Source: Niallia taxi
GTDB lineage: Bacteria > Bacillota > Bacilli > Bacillales > Cytobacillaceae
Reading direction: 5' to 3'
Length of the DNA: 64,000 nucleotides
Assembly: GCF_032818155.1 (NCBI RefSeq)
Contig: NZ_CP102589.1
Location: forward strand, 668,001-732,000
The position numbers and the translations under genes were made by a program. How positions within the stretch are numbered: the stretch's first letter is position 1; the number at the start of each line of letters is the position of its first letter. A model generated the notes under the pieces. That model was not told the DNA's origin and made no database searches. It saw only the letters and a program-made list of their open reading frames with translations. This document shows positions 51,655-60,385 of the stretch, one piece after another.

Positions 51655-51667
51655 AATGATTTTAAAA

Positions 51668-52735
51668 TTAGTATAGTCGCTTAAAGCTGACAAAGTGCTT
51701 CTTATAATAGGAATTGTCCAAGCTTGTTTTTCTTACACCGTCAGAGTCGGCATGTACAAACTGGTTATTGCCGATATAGACACCGACATGAGAAATTCCT
51801 TCTTTATATGTCCCCTCAAAGAAGACTAAATCCCCAACTGCAGGAACATTCACATAAAAGCTGCGATCATAATATCCTTGTGCAGATAGACGACTGATTG
51901 AATCACCAGTTTGATTAAATAAGTAGTAGATTAGTCCGCTGCAATCAAAACCAGCTGTTGTGGAGCCACCCCAGACATATGGTATGCCTATTAAGCTGTT
52001 GGCTACAGATAGTAGGCTCTTGTTAGAGTTGCTGTTGTCCGAGATAAATTCTGGTTTGCTCGCATTCTCTTTTTCGACAGAGCTGCTTGTTTCAGTTAAG
52101 TTCCCTGTAACCTTTAATTTTTGACCTGGGAAAATAAGATCTGATGACAAATTATTCAACTGCTTTAGTTTTGCAACGGAAAGATTGTAGGATGATGCTA
52201 TTTTGCCCAAAGTATCTCCGCTTTTAATCGTGTATGTACCTGTAGTTACAGTTGTTGTGTTATCTTTAGTAGAAGAACTGCCTGAGTTTGATGAATTATT
52301 GTTGTTACTGTTTGAACCAGTGGATGATGGTTTTGAAACAATAAGGACATCACCAGGATAAATGATAGTAGAATTGATGTTATTCCATTGCTTTAATTCC
52401 CCTAAAGTAATAGAGAACTTGTTTGCAATTTTTATCAATGAATCTCCTGATACAATTTTATACGTTTTTGTGCTTGTACTTGCTGTTTGTTTGCTTGTTG
52501 TTGTGTTCTTGGATGATGTATCTGAACCTGTTACATTAAGTTTTTGGTTAATAAAGATTAAATCGGAGGACAAATTATTATCTGACTTCAATTGCTTTAC
52601 AGTTGTGTTGTACTTGCCAGCAATTTTGCTTAGCGTATCGCCTTTCTTTACTACATAACTACTAGCCGAGGCGTGGACAGAAAAAGCAGTCGATAGAATA
52701 GCAGCAGTAGCAAAGACTGTGACTTTTTTCTTCAT
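51668..52735 (-). CDS. LysM/NlpC-P60 peptidoglycan endopeptidase (LytE-like)
   Basis: This 355-residue secreted wall hydrolase has a signal peptide (about 1-24), three LysM repeats (about 27-70, 92-135 and 168-212) joined by Ser/Thr/Asn-rich linkers, and a C-terminal NlpC/P60 domain (about 240-355). The catalytic Cys is in GFDCSGLIYYL, the His in SHVGVYIG and a third polar residue in FVHAD. This family cuts the D-Glu-meso-DAP bond. Three LysM repeats equal B. subtilis LytE; LytF has more. The promoter looks sigma-D-like, so LytF-type regulation is possible. Confidence 0.93.
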   Translation of the reverse strand: MKKKVTVFATAAILSTAFSVHASASSYVVKKGDTLSKIAGKYNTTVKQLKSDNNLSSDLIFINQKLNVTGSDTSSKNTTTSKQTASTSTKTYKIVSGDSLIKIANKFSITLGELKQWNNINSTIIYPGDVLIVSKPSSTGSNSNNNNSSNSGSSSTKDNTTTVTTGTYTIKSGDTLGKIASSYNLSVAKLKQLNNLSSDLIFPGQKLKVTGNLTETSSSVEKENASKPEFISDNSNSNKSLLSVANSLIGIPYVWGGSTTAGFDCSGLIYYLFNQTGDSISRLSAQGYYDRSFYVNVPAVGDLVFFEGTYKEGISHVGVYIGNNQFVHADSDGVRKTSLDNSYYKKHFVSFKRLY

Positions 52736-52789
52736 TATTTTACACTCACTCCCAAATATTATGTTTATATAAAACTATCTTATCATAAC

Positions 52790-52815
52790 GTATCGGCCTA
52801 TAGTACCCATTTTCA
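52790..52815 (-). promoter_or_regulatory. Candidate sigma-D promoter of the LysM endopeptidase gene
   Basis: On the minus strand, TGAA (52815-52812), 14 bases, GCCGATAC (52797-52790). The -10 matches the sigma-D consensus GCCGATAT at 7 of 8 bases; the -35 and spacing are slightly off. Autolysin genes lytF and lytC use sigma-D in B. subtilis. Confidence 0.5.
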
Positions 52816-52948
52816 TAGAAAAGTAGGCTGTTGCAAGTAAAAATAGGTAATTACTCATGGTATTTTAGAAGGTTGTTATGGGAGATTAAAAGAAGGGTTC
52901 GTAATAGGGTATGATGGTGTTTTATATAAAGAAATATTAGGCTTGTAC

Positions 52949-53256
52949 GCAAGATTTAAGTCTAGGTTAAAACTGAACTATTAAGCAATTATCGATGAAT
53001 AGTGCAGTTTTTTAATTGGTATTTTTATGCTAAATACAATAATAGGAAAACTTAGTAGAATAAAGTGGAGGACACTCGACTGCTAATGGAAATAGATAGA
53101 ACCCCGCAGGCGAAGACGAGGAGGCTAATCTTCCTCCCCGCAGAAAGCGAGTGTGCGAGCAAAATGAAACGAACTAGACTCTATTAAAACTCCTGAGTTC
53201 CTTTGTTTCGATGTCAGGTTAAGTCGTTTTTAGGTATGATATATTGTTTTGTTCTA
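52949..53256. repeat. Decayed copy C of the non-coding repeat
   Basis: Similar layout to copies A and B: terminator-like hairpin (AACTGAACTATT .. AATAGTGCAGTTTTTT, about 52973-53014), then AGTGGAGGACACTCGACTGC (about 53064-53083), CCCCGCAGGCGAAGACGAGG (53103-53122) and CCCCGCAGAAAGCGAG. The ends are degraded: TTGTTTTGTTCTAAC replaces TTGTTTTGTCCCAGCC, and no intact terminal inverted repeat remains. It abuts the stop codon of the PlcR-like gene. Confidence 0.75.
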
Positions 53257-53257
53257 A

Positions 53258-54142
53258 CTAGTCATTAGAATGCTCTTTCCAACTGTCTATCTTCTCTTGA
53301 ATATATTCGGTATATCGGGTATCCTTTACTAATTGAAAAATAAGCAGAGCTTCTTTCATATAATTGCTGGCAAGATTAAATTTCTCCTGCATTTCATAGT
53401 TAAATCCGATATGATAGTGAAAATGGGCCAGAAGATAAAGGTTGTCCTTTTTGATCGCCCAATCAATTCCCTTTTTACAATAAGTTATGGAGGATTCATA
53501 TTTATTTAAGTCTGTCAGTGATTTAGCAATGTTGAAGAAAAGTCTGCTTTTAATGGTAGCATCCTGCAGATGAGGAATTTTTTGCAACTGAGACAATGCC
53601 TTGCAATAGATTTGCAATGCTTCCTCATTAAAACCTTCTTCATAATAAAAGATGCCTCTGCTGACGAAGATTTCTATTTCCTTTTCCGTAAAGACCTTGT
53701 CGAATGTTAAAGCTATTGCTTCATCAATAAGCTCAAGTGCCTTTTGAAAATCATGATCTACTTCATAAACATAGATGGCTTTGTGCCATAGAAGAATTTG
53801 ATAGTGTTTCTTATTGCGGGTAAACAAAGGGTTTTTCTCTTCAGCTTCGACAATCTGCTTAATTGTCTCGTAGTCTGTATTTCGCCTTGCAGCTTTTAAT
53901 TGTTCACTTGTTTCAATAACATAATCTAGTCTTGGAGTTGTGCCGATATCAAAGAAATAGTTCACGTCTATTCCTAATCTTTGCGAGATTAAGTACAATG
54001 TGGAAGAAAGCGGAAGGACCTCGCCTTTCTCTATTTTACTGATTTGCGCTTGTGTGCAGATGTTATGTGAAAGTTCCTTTTGTGAAAGTCCTACCTGTTT
54101 TCGCAATTCCTTTATTTTCTCTCCGACAGCTGAAAAATCCAA
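53258..54142 (-). CDS. PlcR-like HTH-TPR regulator (RRNPP type)
   Basis: This 294-residue protein has an N-terminal XRE helix-turn-helix (about 8-62; GLSQKELSHNICTQAQISKI) and a C-terminal array of TPR-like helices (about 75-290). This is the architecture of PlcR and other RRNPP regulators, which bind secreted, re-imported signalling peptides. The HTH resembles PlcR closely. No PapR-like peptide gene could be found directly downstream, where repeat copy C starts at once. The start is TTG 54142 with AGGGAGTG upstream. Targets unknown. Confidence 0.82.
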   Translation of the reverse strand: MDFSAVGEKIKELRKQVGLSQKELSHNICTQAQISKIEKGEVLPLSSTLYLISQRLGIDVNYFFDIGTTPRLDYVIETSEQLKAARRNTDYETIKQIVEAEEKNPLFTRNKKHYQILLWHKAIYVYEVDHDFQKALELIDEAIALTFDKVFTEKEIEIFVSRGIFYYEEGFNEEALQIYCKALSQLQKIPHLQDATIKSRLFFNIAKSLTDLNKYESSITYCKKGIDWAIKKDNLYLLAHFHYHIGFNYEMQEKFNLASNYMKEALLIFQLVKDTRYTEYIQEKIDSWKEHSND

Positions 54143-54626
54143 TTCATCACTCCCTAAAAAAATATTCCTAAAGTTATATTTTTGTGCATCTGCATGTAAA
54201 AAAGCCTAAAAAAGAGGCTATATCACTTGAAATCAGTCATAATCACGAATACACCTATTTATATAATATGTTTTAATAGATTATATCGCAATATATTAAG
54301 AATATTTTGCTTTTTAGAGAAGTGCCCACCTACGCCTTCTTTAAGCAAGGAGCACTATATGCCTTAATTGAGCACTCTTAATAGAAGCTATTGTTTCTAT
54401 TAAACCCCATTTATCTGTTTTACGAGTAGTCCTTTTATCTCCAATTTTCTGCCGTTTTCTTTCTGAGAGCGGTCTTTTTTTTGTTTGTTAAGGATAAACC
54501 CCCACCCCACATCAATAGCTAACCTAATAATAAATCTCCCGGAAACGGCGTGTATACTAAAGGCAATTTAATCCTAGCTGTTCTATCTGCTATAATAGGG
54601 AAAAAACTGTTGGGAGCATAATAACC
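54143..54626. other. Intergenic region upstream of malK-like gene
   Basis: 484 bases between divergent genes. Contents: an AT-rich stretch (54230-54310), a weak hairpin GCCG..CGGTC followed by eight T (about 54450-54483), and a sigma-A -10 TATAAT (54591-54596) with a poor -35 TTAATC (54568-54573). No open frame of credible length; I looked for a short signal-peptide gene for the adjacent regulator and saw none. Confidence 0.45.
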
Positions 54627-56225
54627 ATGAGAAAAAGATGGAGCCTGTTCGCTACCATTATGACACTTATCAGTGCTGTCGTCATTTTCTCTCTACTGAT
54701 GACAGATATATTGATAAGCAATCTGCTGAATGATCATACCAAAAACAGCCTTGAGGAAAAGGCATTAATGATAGCCAGAGTTATGGCAAAAACAGAGCTT
54801 GTGAGGGATGCTCTTGAAGGAGACGAAGCTGCTCTTAATAAGATCCAAGCTTATACAAGTGACATACAGGAGCAAAATGGAGTAGAATTTATCGTAATTC
54901 TAAATATGGACGGAATACGCTTAACACATCCAGATGTCCGGAAAATAGGTAAGAAGTTTCAAGGCGGTGACGAGACTGAGGCAATGTCAGGAGAAGAGCA
55001 CACAAGCACTTCAGAAGGAACCTTAGGAAAGTCTTTACGGGCGCTTACCCCGATTTTTTCAGATGATGGAACACAGATTGGCGTAGCAGCAGTTGGAATT
55101 TCGCTTGCGAAGGTAAATGAAGTAATGTCTGAAGGCAAATGGATTATTGTATATGGATCATTGCTTGGGTTAATCGCAGGCATTGTTGGTGCTTACATAC
55201 TGGCGAGCTATATTAAAAGAGTGATGTTTAACCTTGAACCAGCCGCTATTGCCAAGCTGCTTCAAGAAAGAAGCGCGGTCATTAATTCTGTCAGAGAGGG
55301 CATTATAGCAGTAGATATGCAAGGGAATATTACGCTTGTCAACCAGTCTGCCATCGATTATTTACAAAAGCTTGGTTTGAATACAAATCCAATCGGTTTA
55401 CCAATAAGCAGTTATATTCCTTCCAAAGGACTTGATCGCGTTTTGGCAAAAGGAGAGGAGCAGCTTGATGAAGAGCTGACGATAAATGGCACAACAATTC
55501 TTGTTAACAGGGTGCCAGTTAAAGTCGATAAAAAAATAGTCGGAGCATTGTCTACTTTTAGGGATAAGACCGAAATAAAGAAATTATCTGATCAGCTTTC
55601 AGGTGTAAAAACATATGCAGAAGCATTACGGGCACAATCCCATGAATTTATGAATCGTATGCAAGTTATCATCGGCATGCTTCATATGAAAAATTACGAC
55701 AGACTCAAGGAATATCTTGATGATATTGTCGACCAGCAAAGCGGAGATATATCTGCGATTACAAGTAATATTAAAGATCCTGTTATAGCAGGACTTCTTC
55801 TCGGGAAGCTAAGCTATGCAAGGGAAAAGGGAGCAGTTTTGAATATTAGTATTATGACAGTTGTTCCTGAATTAACCGCGGCAGTTTCATACGAAATTAT
55901 TACGATACTAGGCAACTTATTGGATAATGCTTTAGATGCAGTTGAAAACAGTTCAACAAAAGAAATTGAATTAAAGTTTGCTAAGACCGGTGGAATGATT
56001 GAAATGATTGTAAAGGATACAGGTAAAGGGATAACAAAAGAGGAAGAGGACTATATCTTTGAAAAGGGCATTTCCTCTAAGGGAGAGAACCGTGGCTACG
56101 GACTTTATTTGGTCAGTGAAAGCTTGCGAAAGCTGAACGGAAAGATAGAGTTGGAAAGTGTTCCAGATGTAGGTACGACATTTAAAGCAAGTATCCCATA
56201 TGTAAAGGAGGAAAACGGAAGGTGA
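54627..56225 (+). CDS. malK: Sensor histidine kinase, CitA/DcuS family (MalK-like)
   Basis: This 532-residue kinase has a membrane segment (about 10-32), an external Cache-like domain (about 38-170), a second membrane segment (about 172-195), a PAS domain (about 212-315), a SpoB-type dimerisation helix with phospho-acceptor H339 in AQSHEFMNRM, and an HATPase domain (about 420-525; NLLDNALDAV, DTGKGI, GYGLYLV). The family senses C4-dicarboxylates or citrate. Length equals B. subtilis YufL/MalK (533), favouring malate, but the ligand is inferred and no transporter gene is adjacent. It overlaps the regulator by 4 bases. Confidence 0.88.
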   Translation: MRKRWSLFATIMTLISAVVIFSLLMTDILISNLLNDHTKNSLEEKALMIARVMAKTELVRDALEGDEAALNKIQAYTSDIQEQNGVEFIVILNMDGIRLTHPDVRKIGKKFQGGDETEAMSGEEHTSTSEGTLGKSLRALTPIFSDDGTQIGVAAVGISLAKVNEVMSEGKWIIVYGSLLGLIAGIVGAYILASYIKRVMFNLEPAAIAKLLQERSAVINSVREGIIAVDMQGNITLVNQSAIDYLQKLGLNTNPIGLPISSYIPSKGLDRVLAKGEEQLDEELTINGTTILVNRVPVKVDKKIVGALSTFRDKTEIKKLSDQLSGVKTYAEALRAQSHEFMNRMQVIIGMLHMKNYDRLKEYLDDIVDQQSGDISAITSNIKDPVIAGLLLGKLSYAREKGAVLNISIMTVVPELTAAVSYEIITILGNLLDNALDAVENSSTKEIELKFAKTGGMIEMIVKDTGKGITKEEEDYIFEKGISSKGENRGYGLYLVSESLRKLNGKIELESVPDVGTTFKASIPYVKEENGR

Positions 56226-56929
56226 TTTCGGTATTGATTGTAGAAGACGATCCAATGGTGGCTGAATTTAACAAACAGTTCCTGCAAGAGCTGAATGGCT
56301 TTAAAATCGGCGGTGTTGCCAACAATGTGGATGATGCGATAGAGATAATAAAGAGGGAAAGCATCGATTTAGTACTACTTGATGTGTTTATGCCTGGAAA
56401 AAGCGGATTGGAGTTTCTTTCCTACATACGGGAACTGAACGAAAACATGGATGTCATCCTCATAACAGCCGCATCTGACATGGACCATATACAAGCAGCG
56501 CTTCGCTTAGGAGCGGTCGATTATATCATTAAACCATTTAAATTCGAGCGTTTTAAGGAATCATTGATGAATTACGTCCAAAAGAAGGAATTTATGAAAG
56601 AGCAAACGAAGGTCAGCCAAAGTATATTGGATGAGCAAATTCTTAACCGTGACCAAAAGGGTGCAAGAGCAGAATTGCCGAAAGGTTTAACAAAAGAAAC
56701 ATTGAAGATTGTCTGGGAAGCAATCGAACTACAGCACGAGCAAGAGTTCACAACAGACATCATCGCAGACGAAACAAAGATATCAAGAGTTTCAGTAAGA
56801 AAATACCTCAACTTTCTTAACGAGCAGGATATCATTAAAGTAAGACTGACATATGGAAGCATCGGCAGACCAGTTAACGTTTATTATACGAACCCAAAAA
56901 GGATTGGCTGGCTTGAGCAGTTTTTGTGA
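56222..56929 (+). CDS. malR: Response regulator, CitB/DcuR family (MalR-like)
   Basis: Regulator of 235 residues with a receiver domain (1-120; acidic D9-D10, phospho-acceptor D54 in LVLLDVFMPGKSG, K in YIIKPFKF) and a C-terminal winged or helix-turn-helix output (about 150-225; DETKISRVSVRKYLNFL). The length equals B. subtilis MalR (YufM, 235). GTG 56222 overlaps the kinase stop codon. Together they would activate dicarboxylate uptake or malic-enzyme genes elsewhere. Confidence 0.9.
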   Translation: MISVLIVEDDPMVAEFNKQFLQELNGFKIGGVANNVDDAIEIIKRESIDLVLLDVFMPGKSGLEFLSYIRELNENMDVILITAASDMDHIQAALRLGAVDYIIKPFKFERFKESLMNYVQKKEFMKEQTKVSQSILDEQILNRDQKGARAELPKGLTKETLKIVWEAIELQHEQEFTTDIIADETKISRVSVRKYLNFLNEQDIIKVRLTYGSIGRPVNVYYTNPKRIGWLEQFL

Positions 56930-57162
56930 TAAGTAGGTGAAAGGCAGTCTTGGTTTTCTGTTTGTAAAGTGAGGGAATAGTGATTTCCGCTTTAGTGCTA
57001 CGTTGCGCCCGAGGAGGCATAGGAAAGCATGCTTTTAGTCTCGGCTGTTTTTCTAATGTAAGCAGACGTTTCTTCTATCCGTTCCAATCCATTCAATGTT
57101 TAAATGGAGTTCATTCTTATTGAATAGATTAGAGGCTGCAATTAGTTTGCAGTAAAAGAGAA
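56930..57162. other. Intergenic region between malR and repeat copy B
   Basis: About 230 bases with no gene. The stretch GTGATTTCCGCTTTAGTGCT .. CGCCCGAGGAGG (about 56981-57018) looks like a decayed fragment of the GC-rich core of the repeat family in opposite orientation. No convincing terminator follows malR. Confidence 0.4.
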
Positions 57163-57518
57163 GAGGCTGGGACATAAGTAAGAGAATCTGTATAAAAACC
57201 GAATTACTTAATCAATCAATCAATGATTAAGTAGTTCGGCTTTTTGGTGTTTTTAAGTTTTAATACACTGATTAGAAAACTTAGTGGAATGGAGCGGAGG
57301 TCACTCGACTCCTGCGGGAAATAGAGGACGCTTTAGACCCCGCAGGCGAAGACGAGGAGGCTCAAGCTTTCCCCGCGGAAAGCGCGAGGACGAGCGCGCA
57401 ATGAAACGAACTAATTTTAAACCCATATTCTATTTAGTCACGTGTTTCATTTTTCAAATTCAGATGTAATTTTATTATTCGTGTTTAGAAAGGTTATCTT
57501 TTGTTTTGTCCCAGCCTC
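57163..57518. repeat. TIR-bounded non-coding repeat, copy B
   Basis: 356 bp with the same perfect 12-bp inverted ends as copy A: GAGGCTGGGACA (57163-57174) and TGTCCCAGCCTC (57507-57518). The terminator-like hairpin is ACCGAATTACTTAATC .. GATTAAGTAGTTCGGCTTTTT (about 57197-57246), the GC-rich core spans about 57285-57405, and the right 83 bp (57436-57518) are identical to copy A. Copy B is longer because of small insertions (for example GACGCTTTAGAC and about 20 bp before the right end). Confidence 0.88.
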
Positions 57519-57571
57519 TTTTCTATTTACTGTTGTCGGTTTAAAGACATTGATTAAAAACCTGTACTATT

Positions 57572-58021
57572 TTACAAAAACCGCTTTCTCGTATCCTTCG
57601 TCGGCAGCATACAATGCTCTTTTTTGCCAAACCATTTATATCTATTTCTAGCGACATAATTATAGAGAGGATCTCTTAGGAATGAAGGGATAATTTTAAA
57701 GACATATAGAAGCTTCCAGGCCCCGCGTAAATGGCGGCAAATTTGCAGAGCAGCAGCTGACTTTTCATAAAGTCTGCCATTTTCAATAAGAATAACACTA
57801 TTCATCGATAATTCCTTATTGAATGGACGGAGAAGCTGCTGACCCTTTTCCTCCTGCAACGGAGCAAAGGAAAAATAAGCGTCAGGATCCCTTTTTATAA
57901 TAAATTGTACGGCACCATTGCAAAGATTGCAGACACCATCAAATAATATGACTGCTTTCACTTTACCACCCGCGTTTCTAGCTTTTTCTATTACTCTAAC
58001 ATGTGCTGTATAAGATTTCAT
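57572..58021 (-). CDS. yuxK: DCC-family thiol-disulfide oxidoreductase-like protein (YuxK-like)
   Basis: This 149-residue protein has the DUF393/DCC signature ILFDGVCNLCNGAVQFIIKRD with a CxxC pair, followed by ENGRLYEKSAAALQICRHL and a tail ending WFGKKEHCMLP. The family resembles thioredoxin-fold proteins, but its substrate is unknown. ATG 58021 has AGGAAAATAT upstream. A GTG at 57961 (MKAVILFDGVCN) with GGTGG upstream would give 130 residues and starts right at the conserved region, so the start is open. Confidence 0.85.
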   Translation of the reverse strand: MKSYTAHVRVIEKARNAGGKVKAVILFDGVCNLCNGAVQFIIKRDPDAYFSFAPLQEEKGQQLLRPFNKELSMNSVILIENGRLYEKSAAALQICRHLRGAWKLLYVFKIIPSFLRDPLYNYVARNRYKWFGKKEHCMLPTKDTRKRFL

Positions 58022-58207
58022 ATATTTTCCTAATAAAAGGGCTTAATATTACAAGAAAATGACAGTTTGCCTTATAATACTATCGAAGCATAGCAAGTGT
58101 CTACGCAAAATATAGCGGTAATCTGTTAATTTTTTGTGGACTGTTGTAATATTCTTTTAATTTAAGTGTAAAAAATGGTACGCTAATATTAGGAGGGGAA
58201 AAGGAGA

Positions 58208-60211
58208 ATGAAGAAACTATTTTGGCTTTTGCCGATGATTCTGATTGCGATATTGGCTGGATGTAATAATGATAAGCCTACCCCAGATGAGAGGCTTTCC
58301 CAATACATAAAGCTTTGGAATGATCAGAAGTTCGATGAGATGTACGACTATCTGTCTTCCGATGCGAAGAAGTCAGTTTCAAAGGAAGATTATGTATCCC
58401 GCTATGAAAAGCTATACAGTGATTTGGAGATTACAGACTTAGATGTTTCCTATAAAAAGCTGTCAGACGATCAAAAGGATGACAATAAGAAAAAAGAGTC
58501 TGCAGAAATTCCTTTCACTGCAAAGATGAATAGCATGGCAGGTGAGATTAGCTTTGACAAAGATGCGAAGCTTGTTAAAGAGGAACGAGACAAGGAAGAC
58601 AACTGGTATATTGATTGGGATACAACGTATATCTTTGCCGATTTAGGCGCAGATGACAAAGTATCTTTAGAGACGGTTCCGGCAGAGCGCGGAGCTATTA
58701 TGGATGTTCATGAAAACCCATTGGCGATGAATGGCATCATTTATCAAGTCGGCCTTGTACCAGAGCAAATGGAGAATGAAACAACAGAAGTAGAGAAATT
58801 AGCGAAATTGCTTGATATTAAAAAAGAAACAATAGAAAAGGCGTTAAGTGCAGATTGGGTACAACCTAACCTGTTTGTGCCAATTAAGAAATTAGCAACA
58901 GGCGATCAAGCTTATCTTGAAAAGCTGTTTGCCCTTCCAGGTGTACAGAAGCAGGATGTTGCCGGAAGAATTTATCCTTATGGTGAAGCTGCGGCCCACT
59001 TAATTGGTTATATTGGCAACATTACTGCTGAAGAGCTGGAAAAGCAAAAAGGCAAAGGATATACTGGCTCTGACGTTATTGGAAAAAGAGGCTTGGAGCA
59101 AGTCTATGAAGAAAAACTAAGAGGCGCAAACGGCGCAACAATATCAATTAAGAAATCAGATGGCACGTCAGTAACCTTGGCAGATAAAGAAGTTAAAAAT
59201 GGAGAAAACATCATACTGACAATTGATGGGGATCTCCAAAAGAAAATATATGATGAAATGGATGGAGAGGCAGGAGCAGCAGCTGCCATAAATCCGACAA
59301 CAGGTGAAACGATGGCTCTTGTCAGCAGCCCTTCCTATGATCCAAACAAGGTTGTCGCAGGTCTAACGACATCAGAGCAAGAGGACTATAACAACAATAA
59401 ACTGGAGCCTTTCACAAATCGCTTTAAAAATACTTATGCTCCAGGCTCTGTGCTGAAGCCGATTGTCGCAGCAGCTGCATTGACAGAAGGTGTTATCACA
59501 CCAGAGCAAGAGCGGAAGATTACAACAAAGCAATGGCAAAAGGATAAATCTTGGGGCAATTATTATGTAACAAGAGTGCATACTAGCAGTGCACCAGTTA
59601 ATCTGGCAGATGCCCTGCTTTACAGTGACAACATATACTTTGCGCAGACAGCATTGGATTTGGGCAAGGATAAATATACGACAGAGCTGAAGAAATTTGG
59701 TTTTGAAGAGGATTTCGACTTTGCTTACCCTATTACAAAGGCAACAATTGGTAAGCTTGACAGTGATATTCTCTTAGCTGATTCAGGCTATGGCCAAGGC
59801 CAAGTCCAAACAAGTGTTATTCAGCTTGCTACAGCATATACACCATTTGTTAACGGCGGCAATCTGATTAAACCTGTGCTTCTCCAGGATGACAAGAAGG
59901 GGACTGTTTGGAAAGAGGGGGTTATGAGCAGCAGCACTGCTAATACCATTTCCGATGATTTACAGCAGGTCATTGACAATCCAAGCGGAACTGCCCGTGC
60001 CGGCAAAATCAGCGGTATGACACTTGCTGGAAAAACAGGTACAGCAGAGCTGAAGGCAAAGCAAGGTGAAAAGGGTACAGAAAACGGCTGGTATGTGACA
60101 TATGATAAGAAGGATAAAGATATTCTTATTGCCATGATGATTGAAGGTGTCCAAGACAAGGGCGGCTCAAGCCATGTCGTGAAAAAAGTGAAAAATATTC
60201 TCGAAGATTAG
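58208..60211 (+). CDS. pbpC: Penicillin-binding protein 3 (class B transpeptidase)
   Basis: This 667-residue lipoprotein-type PBP equals B. subtilis PbpC (668) in length. It has a signal with lipobox LAGC (C19), an NTF2-like MecA-N domain (about 25-145), a dimerisation domain (about 155-320) and the transpeptidase (about 345-660). The active-site motifs are S414-V-L-K417, S472-D-N474 and K608-T-G610. It cross-links peptidoglycan; MecA/PBP2a and PBP3 relatives often have low beta-lactam affinity. AGGAGGGGAAAAGGAGA precedes the ATG. Confidence 0.94.
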   Translation: MKKLFWLLPMILIAILAGCNNDKPTPDERLSQYIKLWNDQKFDEMYDYLSSDAKKSVSKEDYVSRYEKLYSDLEITDLDVSYKKLSDDQKDDNKKKESAEIPFTAKMNSMAGEISFDKDAKLVKEERDKEDNWYIDWDTTYIFADLGADDKVSLETVPAERGAIMDVHENPLAMNGIIYQVGLVPEQMENETTEVEKLAKLLDIKKETIEKALSADWVQPNLFVPIKKLATGDQAYLEKLFALPGVQKQDVAGRIYPYGEAAAHLIGYIGNITAEELEKQKGKGYTGSDVIGKRGLEQVYEEKLRGANGATISIKKSDGTSVTLADKEVKNGENIILTIDGDLQKKIYDEMDGEAGAAAAINPTTGETMALVSSPSYDPNKVVAGLTTSEQEDYNNNKLEPFTNRFKNTYAPGSVLKPIVAAAALTEGVITPEQERKITTKQWQKDKSWGNYYVTRVHTSSAPVNLADALLYSDNIYFAQTALDLGKDKYTTELKKFGFEEDFDFAYPITKATIGKLDSDILLADSGYGQGQVQTSVIQLATAYTPFVNGGNLIKPVLLQDDKKGTVWKEGVMSSSTANTISDDLQQVIDNPSGTARAGKISGMTLAGKTGTAELKAKQGEKGTENGWYVTYDKKDKDILIAMMIEGVQDKGGSSHVVKKVKNILED

Positions 60212-60213
60212 TT

Positions 60214-60252
60214 AAAAGCCTGCAAGGGATTCACTCCTTTGCAGGTTTTTTT
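60214..60252 (+). terminator. Terminator after pbpC
   Basis: GCCTGCAAGG..CCTTTGCAGG with a small internal offset, followed by TTTTTTT. Confidence 0.82.
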
Positions 60253-60329
60253 ACTGAAACAGCAAAAAAATAATGGTATTGTTTTTCCTTATGAATTTTT
60301 TTCCACCTTTTTAAAGCGGTAAAAAAATC

Positions 60330-60356
60330 ATCATTCAGTCATTTCGCTCATACATT
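60330..60356 (+). promoter_or_regulatory. Candidate sigma-E promoter of spoVR
   Basis: CATACATT (60349-60356) fits the sigma-E -10 (CATACANT). A weak -35 ATCATT (60330-60335) lies 13 bases upstream. spoVR is sigma-E dependent in B. subtilis. Confidence 0.45.
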
Positions 60357-60385
60357 AATTTAAGACGGTGAAGGGAGAGAACGGA

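Noticed and set aside
57284..57651. Short reading frames inside repeat copy B (and similar ones in copy A at 42117-42392)
   Set aside because: Arg/Gly-rich translations of the GC-rich core that differ between copies; the conserved unit is the DNA/RNA, not a protein.
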